Shown here: positions 6,308 to 11,316 of the stretch, piece after piece
Layout of the letters: the number at the start of each line of letters is the position of its first letter
Position numbering within the stretch: position 1 is the first letter of the stretch
Origin: Candidatus Nitrosotenuis sp.
Lineage (GTDB): Archaea; Thermoproteota; Nitrososphaeria; Nitrososphaerales; Nitrosopumilaceae
Direction: 5' to 3'
Length of the DNA: 13,801 nucleotides
Assembly: GCA_023252015.1 (NCBI GenBank)
Contig: JAHEXS010000020.1
Location: 1-13,801 of the forward strand
Notes under the pieces: model-generated
The model's database searches: none
What the model saw: only the letters and a program-made list of their open reading frames with translations
What the model was told of the DNA's origin: nothing
Program-made: the position numbers and the translations under genes

Positions 6308-7486
6308 TCAGAAATAGTCCACGATTGACTTTTGTTTTAGCATTTTCATCATAATGCCTTTTGAGAGCCATTCGTTTTTGCTAATACTCGTATGCTTACA
6401 AGCTAGATTTAGTCCAGATTCTAGGGTTTCTACCAAAACTGGAATTTTGGACAGTGCTGCTCTAATTGCCTCTCTCACTTGCCACACTCCAACGGGTACT
6501 GCATATTCAGGTCTTATTTCCCGTAGAATTAGAACACCTGCTTGTCTTTGTTTTCTTTTTAGATATTCTGCAACACCGAGCTTTGCCGCAAAATATGCTC
6601 CAGCAATACTTGGATAATGATCAATTCCGTTTGCATCCTCAAAGTCTGCACCAAAACCAATTTCTCCTTTTTCTGTGTACCATGCCTCCTCCATTTCAAA
6701 AATCCATCGGTGTGGAAATAAGAAAACCGAAAAAATATTTCCTAAGTGTTCGTGCGTGAAAACCTGGCAGCTGTCAATTGCAGGATAGTCTAAAATTTTT
6801 GCAACTAGGTTTTTCGATATAATGTCATCTGTTGCAGTAATGCTCCATCGTGTAGGCACCAGCTTTCGCTCTTTTCCAAACATTCCAATACTGAAACATT
6901 TTTGGATTTTTGAAATTTCGATTCCGTTATTATACAAAGATATTATGGCATCTTCTGCTTTTAGATCCTTGTCATAGTATGTTTTTTCAATGGTTTGGTT
7001 TGCAGACATACCAGAAAACTTGGCAGTCTTTATTTCGCCAATTGGTCCAAATGGTGCAGATTCTCCATCAATTGTTGTAATTGGTGAGGTGTGTTTTTGG
7101 AATACAATATCGGAGTCAGGAGTGTTGGATGACATTGCAAGATCTTGAAGACTTTCAATGTAACGCCCTCCGGGTTGTGTGACTGAAACATTTTGTATTC
7201 CTCGTACTAGTTTTAATCTAAAATTTACAATATCTTCCAGTGTTTTTCCCAACCATTTTTCAGGTAGATCTAAGAGACTTGTATCACCATGGATTGGTGG
7301 AACCATCGGTCCCACTCCAACTTTAGGATAACCGTATGAGCCTACAAAGACAGACGGAGGACTAGAACCACTAATTGAGTCAGACGAGAACAGGTTCCCG
7401 TACCGCGATAGATATTCTTTCCAATTTTGCTCAATTGATTTTCTTATGTCCTTGGCACTTGGACTCAATAACGAACAGATGAACAC
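6308..7486 (-). CDS. nreA: NreA-type archaeal DNA repair protein with PCNA-binding tail
   Basis: The protein of up to 392 residues matches the archaeal Nre family (formerly DUF650/651). Typical stretches are PPSVFVGSYGYPKVGVGPMVPP (split, ~42-63), LEDIVNFRLKLVRG, LQDLAMSS, the acidic FGPIGEIKTAKFSG block, and a C-terminal domain with VPTRWSITATDD and EIRPEYAVPVGVWQVRE. The last residues QKSIVDYF form a PIP box (Q-x-x-I-x-x-Y-F). Nre proteins act in DNA-damage tolerance or repair with PCNA; this was shown genetically in Haloferax. The N-terminal zinc-ribbon cysteines of some family members are absent. The longest frame starts at GTG 7486, but a minus-strand TATA-like box at 7491-7498 lies 22 nt before an in-frame TTG at 7468, which I consider the more likely start (386 aa). 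The ParB-like gene ends 85 nt upstream. Confidence 0.85.
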   Translation of the reverse strand: MFICSLLSPSAKDIRKSIEQNWKEYLSRYGNLFSSDSISGSSPPSVFVGSYGYPKVGVGPMVPPIHGDTSLLDLPEKWLGKTLEDIVNFRLKLVRGIQNVSVTQPGGRYIESLQDLAMSSNTPDSDIVFQKHTSPITTIDGESAPFGPIGEIKTAKFSGMSANQTIEKTYYDKDLKAEDAIISLYNNGIEISKIQKCFSIGMFGKERKLVPTRWSITATDDIISKNLVAKILDYPAIDSCQVFTHEHLGNIFSVFLFPHRWIFEMEEAWYTEKGEIGFGADFEDANGIDHYPSIAGAYFAAKLGVAEYLKRKQRQAGVLILREIRPEYAVPVGVWQVREAIRAALSKIPVLVETLESGLNLACKHTSISKNEWLSKGIMMKMLKQKSIVDYF

Positions 7487-7490
7487 TCAA

Positions 7491-7498
7491 GTATTTAG
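7491..7498 (-). promoter_or_regulatory. TATA-like element deciding the nreA start
   Basis: On the minus strand this reads CTAAATAC. It is too close to GTG 7486 to drive translation from it, but it lies 22 nt before the in-frame TTG at 7468. By the spacing seen at other genes here this supports a leaderless TTG start six codons downstream. Confidence 0.4.
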
Positions 7499-7571
7499 TT
7501 TGAATGATTGATGGACATCGAACTTGTTTGCGTAAAAGTACACTCGGTTTTTAAAATTCCAGAATCAGATA

Positions 7572-8393
7572 TTATCGTTTGTGGTGTCTTTTTAAAAGCC
7601 ATGCCACTACGATTTGTCGTGCCAGCTTTTCTGGATCCTTTTCCCTATACTGAGATTCTTTTTCAAGTTTTTTTGCGTGTGATGAGGACAGTGTCAATGG
7701 AACAGTTCGTCGAACTGCCAATATTCGTGCTTTTTTCAGTAATTTATTGTGACTTGCAGATGGATGTTTTGCAAGTAATCTAAGATAGCTTTTTTGTGTA
7801 CGCGCATCTAAATCTGAAATTCTTTCTGCAATACGTACTGCCTTGCCGACATTTGAAATAATTTGATTAAGATTTATTGCGGCACTGCTAGATATTGTCC
7901 CTGGAACCAAATCCTTTATTTGTTCAGGAAGCGCTGCAAAGCCAACATATTTTTTAAAGGTTTTACGCGACATTCCAAGGGAATTAGCTCCGCCAGTAAC
8001 ACCCATTTTTTCTGCAAGAAAACGACATGAGTGTGCCATGTCTTTCGGTGCCATGTTTTTGCGATGGAAATTTTCAACCACAGATGCAGCTTTTGCATTT
8101 TCAAGATCATAACCTTTTGTTAATACCAAGACTGGAATCTTTTTTGCTTTTAGAAGCTTTAATGCAGCAAGTCGTCTTTGACCAGACATCAAAAGAAAAC
8201 GTCCCTTTCCATCTTTTTGGACCATTGGGGGATTTTGTAGTCCTTCGTTTCGTATAGATTTTGCAAGATCATGTATTCCATCTCTATCAAGAGAACGAGC
8301 CTGGGCCTCATTCCACACCTGAACTTTCTTAATAGGAATGACTTTTACGCGGTATTGGAGTTTTTGCCTATATCTCTGCGACATCAATTGCAC
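7572..8393 (-). CDS. ParB/Spo0J-family nucleotide- and DNA-binding protein
   Basis: The 273-residue protein has a ParB N-terminal domain at ~14-115: VIPIKKVQVWNEAQAR, HDLAKSIRNEGLQNPPMV, then the CTP-binding motifs SGQRRLAAL (70-78; GERRxRA in bacterial ParB) and ENFHRKNM (107-114; ENxQRxxL). A helix-turn-helix region follows (SLGMSRKTFKKYVGFAALPEQIKDLV, split, ~138-163). The C-terminal ~70 residues are basic (KLLKKARILAVRRT), with no clear bacterial-type leucine-zipper dimer domain. ParB proteins bind centromere-like parS sites and slide on DNA as CTP-dependent clamps. No ParA gene or bacterial parS consensus is visible in the window, so partition function is only inferred. The start is GTG 8393 or ATG 8384 (MSQRYRQ); the latter is as likely. 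It is the first gene of the minus-strand block and faces the divergent cobalamin-binding gene. Confidence 0.85.
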   Translation of the reverse strand: MQLMSQRYRQKLQYRVKVIPIKKVQVWNEAQARSLDRDGIHDLAKSIRNEGLQNPPMVQKDGKGRFLLMSGQRRLAALKLLKAKKIPVLVLTKGYDLENAKAASVVENFHRKNMAPKDMAHSCRFLAEKMGVTGGANSLGMSRKTFKKYVGFAALPEQIKDLVPGTISSSAAINLNQIISNVGKAVRIAERISDLDARTQKSYLRLLAKHPSASHNKLLKKARILAVRRTVPLTLSSSHAKKLEKESQYREKDPEKLARQIVVAWLLKRHHKR

Positions 8394-8425
8394 TAGTAAT
8401 GAAAAAGAGGCTAGTAAACAGCGAG

Positions 8426-8433
8426 GTTAAATT
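8426..8433. promoter_or_regulatory. Bidirectional TATA-like element between parB-like gene and small ORF
   Basis: GTTAAATT on the plus strand (AATTTAAC on the minus) is 22 nt before the ATG of the 32-aa ORF at 8456. In the opposite direction it lies 32-41 nt before the two possible starts of the ParB-like gene, which would give that gene a leader of about 10-20 nt. One element could serve both, or only one. Confidence 0.4.
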
Positions 8434-8455
8434 CAATTTGCTTTTGTGTGATCAA

Positions 8456-8554
8456 ATGTTCTCCGAAAACAGTTCAAATGGAGTAAAATACGCGTTTATG
8501 AGTAAAATTAACCAATTTGTAAAAAACCCAACAATTAGATCAAAAATGAGTTAA
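8456..8554 (+). CDS. Possible 32-aa peptide, unknown function
   Basis: ATG 8456 opens a 33-codon frame ending in TAA at 8552-8554. The product begins MFSENSSNGVKYAF and ends with a basic tail (KNPTIRSKMS); it is soluble and not a signal peptide. A TATA-like box at 8426-8433 lies exactly 22 nt upstream, the same spacing as larger genes in the window, which is the main reason to list it. The stop falls inside the TATA-like element of the next gene. I do not recognise the family, and a frame this short can arise by chance. Confidence 0.3.
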   Translation: MFSENSSNGVKYAFMSKINQFVKNPTIRSKMS

Positions 8555-8558
8555 AATC
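8481..8558. repeat. Three direct repeats of GAGT(T)AAAAT upstream of the cobalamin-binding gene
   Basis: GAGTAAAAT occurs at 8481-8489 and 8500-8508 (19 nt apart), with a related GAGTTAAAAT at 8549-8558 that contains the TATA-like box of the downstream gene. This may be an operator, but in such AT-rich DNA chance is quite possible. The first two copies also lie inside the possible 32-aa ORF. Confidence 0.25.
8551..8558 (+). promoter_or_regulatory. TATA-like element of cobalamin-binding protein gene
   Basis: TTAAAATC ends 22 nt before the GTG start at 8581, supporting that start and a leaderless transcript. The overlapping ATG at 8579 is in a different frame and cannot be used. Confidence 0.5.
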
Positions 8559-8580
8559 CTACTATTTTGGAATAATACAT

Positions 8581-9498
8581 GTGTCTTCAAAAAGAATTGT
8601 TTCGTTTCTTCCAAGTGCGACAGAATTAGTGTACGAATTGGGAGCTGAAGAAAATTTAGTTGGTGTAACTCATGAGTGCCTTTATCCACAACAAGCAAAA
8701 ACAAAACTGCAAATAATCAATTCTGTTTTCGACCCACAAAAGATGACCTCAAAACAAATCGATGACAAAGTGTCAGAGTTGGCAAGAGATGGAAAAGACA
8801 TTTTTACAGTAGATGAAGAGAATCTCAAAAAAGCAGATCCTGATTTGATAATTGCACAAGGAACGTGTGCAGTTTGCTCGGCATACACCAATGAGGTAAA
8901 CAGGGCACTTGAAATTCTACAGCAAAGGCCTCAGGTGGTAGTTCTTGATCCCCACACCGTTGAAGACATCTTAGAAAGTGTTTTAGTAATTGCACAAAAA
9001 ATTGGAAAGCAGGAAGAGGGCAAAAAACTAGTGGAATCCCTCAAAAAAAGAATTGATTTTATAAAATCAAAACACACCAAGCGACAAAGGGTTTTGTGCA
9101 TAGAATGGATTGATCCATTTTTTACATCTGGTCATTGGGTCCCACAAATGATAGAAATTGCAGGCGGCATTAATTCGATAAGCGTAACAGGTGAGCATTC
9201 CAGACGCATGACAATAGATGAAGTAGAAGAGGCAGATCCAGACATCATAGTTATGATGCCGTGCGGATTTGACACAAAAAGAACTGTATCAGAATGCATC
9301 ACAGTTTTGAAAAACAATCAGAGATGGAAAAATTTGAGGTCGGTAAAAAACAGCCAAGTATTTGCAGTTGACGCAAACGCGTATTTTTCAAAGCCAAGCA
9401 TTAGAACCATAACAGGAATTGAAATTTTGGCAAAGATAATCCATCCACATGAATTCGCAGAGATTGAAATTCCAGAAAACTCGTTTATACAGATATAA
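8581..9498 (+). CDS. BtuF-like cobalamin-binding protein, cytosolic form without signal peptide
   Basis: The 305-residue protein belongs to the helical-backbone metal/cobalamin-binding superfamily (BtuF/FepB type). The start is diagnostic: KRIVSFLPSATELVYELG, then VGVTHECLYP with Cys33. The block PDLIIAQGTCAVCSAY (87-102) contains the C96-x2-C99 pair of the subfamily often annotated as cobalamin-binding protein. Later come WVPQMIEIAGG (186-196), EEADPDIIVMMPCGF (216-230) and a C-terminal lobe ending in AYFSKPSIRTITGIEILA. It has no signal peptide, lipobox or anchor, unlike true ABC solute-binding proteins, and no permease or ATPase gene is adjacent. It therefore probably handles a corrinoid or similar ligand in the cytosol; the ligand is inferred from family annotation only. 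The start codon is GTG, placed by the TATA-like box upstream. Confidence 0.85.
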   Translation: MSSKRIVSFLPSATELVYELGAEENLVGVTHECLYPQQAKTKLQIINSVFDPQKMTSKQIDDKVSELARDGKDIFTVDEENLKKADPDLIIAQGTCAVCSAYTNEVNRALEILQQRPQVVVLDPHTVEDILESVLVIAQKIGKQEEGKKLVESLKKRIDFIKSKHTKRQRVLCIEWIDPFFTSGHWVPQMIEIAGGINSISVTGEHSRRMTIDEVEEADPDIIVMMPCGFDTKRTVSECITVLKNNQRWKNLRSVKNSQVFAVDANAYFSKPSIRTITGIEILAKIIHPHEFAEIEIPENSFIQI

Positions 9499-9500
9499 TT

Positions 9501-9605
9501 CTAATCATGGTGTTCAACATCATCATTGGTTTCAAGTGTTCTCTTGCCCGGTCTTGCAGGAACAAACATTATTGTCATGGAATTGGCAAGTGGTGAACTC
9601 TTCAT
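9501..9605 (-). CDS. Possible 34-aa peptide, unknown function
   Basis: ATG 9605 opens a 35-codon frame that stops with TAG at 9501-9503, immediately after the convergent cobalamin-binding gene. The product starts MKSSPLANSMTIMFV and continues PARPGKRTLETND with a His/Asp-rich end (VEHHD). An in-frame stop lies three codons upstream, so it cannot be longer. There is no convincing TATA box at the usual distance and no Shine-Dalgarno sequence. The composition looks protein-like, but this is weak support. Confidence 0.25.
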   Translation of the reverse strand: MKSSPLANSMTIMFVPARPGKRTLETNDDVEHHD

Positions 9606-9781
9606 AGATTTTCAGGTTTGAAAAAGTTCGCTCATCTTTGTGATTTCTGTCAACAAATAAGCCAAACTTAGAAATTGAGTCTACGGTAACTGTTTTTCAA
9701 AAAATCGACATGCAGATATTAACTTGAAGTTTGTCCAAACTCAACACACATTCTCTGATATTCAAGATTAACGATTAGATG

Positions 9782-9910
9782 TCAATGAGTGCCTGAATCA
9801 TGTTTCCCCGTCCTATCTCGTGGCTTCTTGTCTTCTGATGATTCAGGCAATCTTTCTATTTTAACTAATTTTGCAATTAATCGACAGTGATTTGGCAGTA
9901 TAGTACACAT
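9782..9910 (-). CDS. Possible 42-aa basic peptide with leaderless promoter, unknown function
   Basis: ATG 9910 opens a 43-codon frame ending in TGA at 9782-9784. The product starts MCTILPNHCRLIAKLVKI, with two Cys, and has a highly charged C-terminal half (ESSEDKKPRDRTGKHDSG). It resembles an amphipathic N-terminal helix plus a flexible basic tail. A TATA-like element (AATAAATT on the minus strand, 9938-9945) lies 27 nt upstream, consistent with a leaderless or nearly leaderless mRNA. A 12-bp perfect inverted repeat lies inside the frame. I do not recognise the family. It stands alone in the gene-poor stretch between the cobalamin-binding and zinc-finger genes. A non-coding RNA in the same place is the alternative. 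Confidence 0.4.
   Translation of the reverse strand: MCTILPNHCRLIAKLVKIERLPESSEDKKPRDRTGKHDSGTH
9790..9849. repeat. 12-bp perfect inverted repeat with 36-nt loop
   Basis: TGCCTGAATCAT at 9790-9801 is the exact reverse complement of ATGATTCAGGCA at 9838-9849. The RNA of either strand could form a 12-bp stem around a 36-nt loop. It lies within the possible 42-aa gene and is not followed closely by a T-run, so it is not an obvious terminator. Confidence 0.7.
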
Positions 9911-9937
9911 AGATCAAAATTGCAGTAGTACGATGCC

Positions 9938-9945
9938 AATTTATT
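9938..9945 (-). promoter_or_regulatory. TATA-like element upstream of possible 42-aa gene
   Basis: On the minus strand it reads AATAAATT, 27 nt before ATG 9910. The surrounding 9911-9984 bases hold no gene that I can see. Confidence 0.35.
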
Positions 9946-9984
9946 GCAGAGATCCTAATTGAGTTAAAAATATTGTTACGACGG

Positions 9985-10128
9985 TTACTCGCGCTTGAAT
10001 ATTTTGGCAAGATTTTGGACTACCAAATCTAGTTGACATATTTCGCAAGAGACAGAGTTTGAATCGTTTTTTGTTTCTTCCACGGTGTTGTGTCGTTCGT
10101 CAGATATAAGAAATTCGTGTTTGGACAT
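9985..10128 (-). CDS. Possible 47-aa protein with a CxxC pair, unknown function
   Basis: ATG 10128 opens a 48-codon frame ending in TAA at 9985-9987. The product is hydrophilic: MSKHEFLISDERHNTVEE, then NDSNSVSCEICQLDLVVQNL with a C-x2-C pair (Cys28, Cys31) and a basic end (AKIFKRE). The composition and the CxxC look like a small metal-binding or redox protein. A stop codon lies directly before the ATG. No TATA box is at the right distance; the nearest good one (10243-10250) would leave a leader of about 90 nt. A longer frame in another register (TTG 10217 to 10029) overlaps it and competes with it. I cannot name a family. Confidence 0.3.
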   Translation of the reverse strand: MSKHEFLISDERHNTVEETKNDSNSVSCEICQLDLVVQNLAKIFKRE

Positions 10129-10242
10129 TTACAAACACGTCTAGCCACAATAGTCAAGAGCGTCAAAAGACCGGAAGAAAATACGTCTACAATGATTTTT
10201 AGCAAGAATTTGTACAATTAAAGCAGAGGAGTTGTTTCTGAT

Positions 10243-10250
10243 CTATAAAG
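10243..10250 (-). promoter_or_regulatory. TATA-like element in the gap after the zinc-finger gene
   Basis: On the minus strand it reads CTTTATAG, about 25 nt before TTG 10217. It is one of the better TATA matches in this gene-poor stretch and suggests that something on the minus strand below 10218 is transcribed, either a small protein gene or an RNA. Confidence 0.35.
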
Positions 10251-10253
10251 TAT

Positions 10254-10616
10254 TCACAGATAATGCAGTTTCATGTGGGTTTGTAGCAATCCTTCGTATT
10301 GTGTTACATATCCACAATGAGTACATGTAAACATTGATTCTGGTTGTTTTTCTTTAACAAAGGTTCTAGTAGATAGAGACTTTATCAATATGATTTCGTC
10401 TTTGGGCAATACTGCAAAGTTTGCAGTTTCTCCAAGAGATGCAAAAAATTCCCTAACTCCCTTGACAATTTTCTCAGTATCAAGATATTCGTCCTCTATA
10501 GGGGACAGTACAAATTCATGTAGCTTCATTGTTGGAATTGCTCCAATCCAATCTGCTACAAAAACTGCCAATTCGTGCTTGTAGGACTCTATTTCCCTAC
10601 AGTCGATCGTGATCAC
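10254..10616 (-). CDS. Small protein with C-terminal C2H2 zinc finger
   Basis: The 120-residue protein has an unrecognised N-terminal domain (~1-85; ELAVFVADWIGAIPTMKLHEF, SPIEDEYLDTEKIVKGVREF, LPKDEIILIKSLS), probably alpha/beta. Its last 25 residues form a classical zinc finger: C98-x2-C101-x12-H114-x3-H118 (FTCTHCGY ... GLLQTHMKLH), with an aromatic and Leu at the expected core positions. Single C2H2 fingers occur in several archaeal proteins and bind DNA, RNA or protein. A role as a regulator or nucleic-acid-binding protein is inference. The start is GTG 10616, supported by a TATA-like box 23 nt upstream at 10640-10647. It is monocistronic as far as visible. Confidence 0.8.
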   Translation of the reverse strand: MITIDCREIESYKHELAVFVADWIGAIPTMKLHEFVLSPIEDEYLDTEKIVKGVREFFASLGETANFAVLPKDEIILIKSLSTRTFVKEKQPESMFTCTHCGYVTQYEGLLQTHMKLHYL

Positions 10617-10639
10617 GTGAATTTTCGATCTGTTGCTAC

Positions 10640-10647
10640 TTTTAATT
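10640..10647 (-). promoter_or_regulatory. TATA-like element of zinc-finger gene
   Basis: On the minus strand it reads AATTAAAA and ends 23 nt before the GTG start at 10616, which favours GTG as the start and a leaderless mRNA. Confidence 0.45.
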
Positions 10648-10704
10648 GTGTTTGTGGTAAAATTCTGGAACTTATGTATTACTGAGAATTTCTATCAAAT
10701 TGCT

Positions 10705-10714
10705 AAATATAAAA
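10705..10714 (+). promoter_or_regulatory. Strong TATA-like element of the decayed secreted-protein gene
   Basis: AAATATAAAA is the best TATA match in the window, 18 nt before the ATG at 10733 measured from its end (about 24 from its centre), giving a transcript that starts at the ATG. The promoter appears intact although the gene behind it is broken. Confidence 0.5.
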
Positions 10715-10732
10715 TTTAGTGCAATTTACTCA

Positions 10733-11292
10733 ATGACTCGTAAACTTGTTTTTTGTGGAATGATTCTCAGTCTTTTTGTAATACTAAATACTACACAAAT
10801 CTTTGCAATCAACGATGATGAGATCAGGGCAACGGAAAAATAAAAAACAACCCAACAATGATGCAAATACTTAAAATTCTTGTCGAAATGCTGGAAGGAA
10901 AAAATTCAAGCCAAGCAAAATAAGGCATTACAAGAAGCAAGAGCCATCGCCAACACAAGGGCTAAATGCGGAATTAGCACGAGTAAAAACAACGAGCAAT
11001 TCACACCTCCAAGTGCTTTTGCAAAATTTGTGTCAAAAAAACCAGCCAACATACAAGACATCTATGTGTCAATGTTCAACTATCAACAAGATAAGATAAA
11101 ATCTGCACAAAACATCAGCAGATCCCAGCAGGAAGCAGTAAAAAAGACGCCCTGGATGCACGTTACAAGAATTCCGTAACAAGCCGAATCTAGATGATAT
11201 CAATCAACAAGGACTTTAACGGAGTATGCCGTGGGGATGTAAAACTACAACAGGTCTTTGATTCAAAAGGCAGGATTCCACGAACAGACTAG
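10733..11292 (+). pseudogene. Decayed gene for a secreted protein, several frameshifts and stops
   Basis: ATG 10733 starts a clear signal peptide (MTRKLVFCGMILSLFVIL ... QIFA, cleavage after ~Ala25) but stops with TAA at 10841 after 36 codons. The reading then continues in pieces. From ~10838 the next frame gives IKNNPTMMQILKILVEMLEG until TAA 10921. From ~10915 the original frame gives KALQEARAIANTRAKCGIS up to ~11140. After an A-run at 11140-11145 the other frame gives DALDARYKNSVTSRI, one TAG at 11191, then MISINKDFNGVCRGDVKLQQ up to the TAG at 11290-11292. The pieces join into one plausible ~185-residue exported protein, Gln/Lys/Ala-rich with a Cys in each half. Breaks lie in or near A-runs, so sequencing error is possible, but at least three frame changes plus an in-frame stop suggest real decay. 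A TTG-started 99-aa frame (10880-11179) exists but is only the middle piece. Confidence 0.65.
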
Positions 11293-11316
11293 TCGCTCGC
11301 GTTTGTTTTTCTAATT

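Noticed and set aside
8394..8580. A cobalamin riboswitch before the BtuF-like gene
   Set aside because: The gene appears leaderless (TATA-like box 22 nt before the start), leaving no room for a leader RNA, and no B12-box-like sequence was seen.
7487..8580. A bacterial-type parS site (TGTTTCACGTGAAACA) near the ParB-like gene
   Set aside because: No match or near match was found by eye in the gaps around the gene.
9736..9756. Near-palindrome TTGAAGTTTG / CAAACTCAA as a terminator of the 42-aa frame
   Set aside because: The stem is short and imperfect, and the following T-run on the minus strand is about 25 nt away. It is too weak to call a terminator.
10029..10217. A 62-codon minus-strand frame starting with TTG, with a hydrophobic N-terminus
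   Set aside because: It has a TATA-like box about 25 nt upstream, but the second half (after residue ~28) looks unlike a protein and overlaps the more convincing 47-aa frame. It is kept only as an alternative in the findings.
9499..10253. A tRNA, CRISPR array or insertion-sequence remnant in the gene-poor stretch
   Set aside because: No cloverleaf, regular repeats, terminal inverted repeats or transposase motifs were seen; only small frames, TATA-like boxes and one inverted repeat.
10880..11179. A 99-codon plus-strand frame starting with TTG as an independent gene
   Set aside because: It has no promoter or ribosome binding site of its own and is in the same register as the signal peptide at 10733. 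Flanking pieces in other frames extend it on both sides, so it is better read as the middle of a pseudogene.
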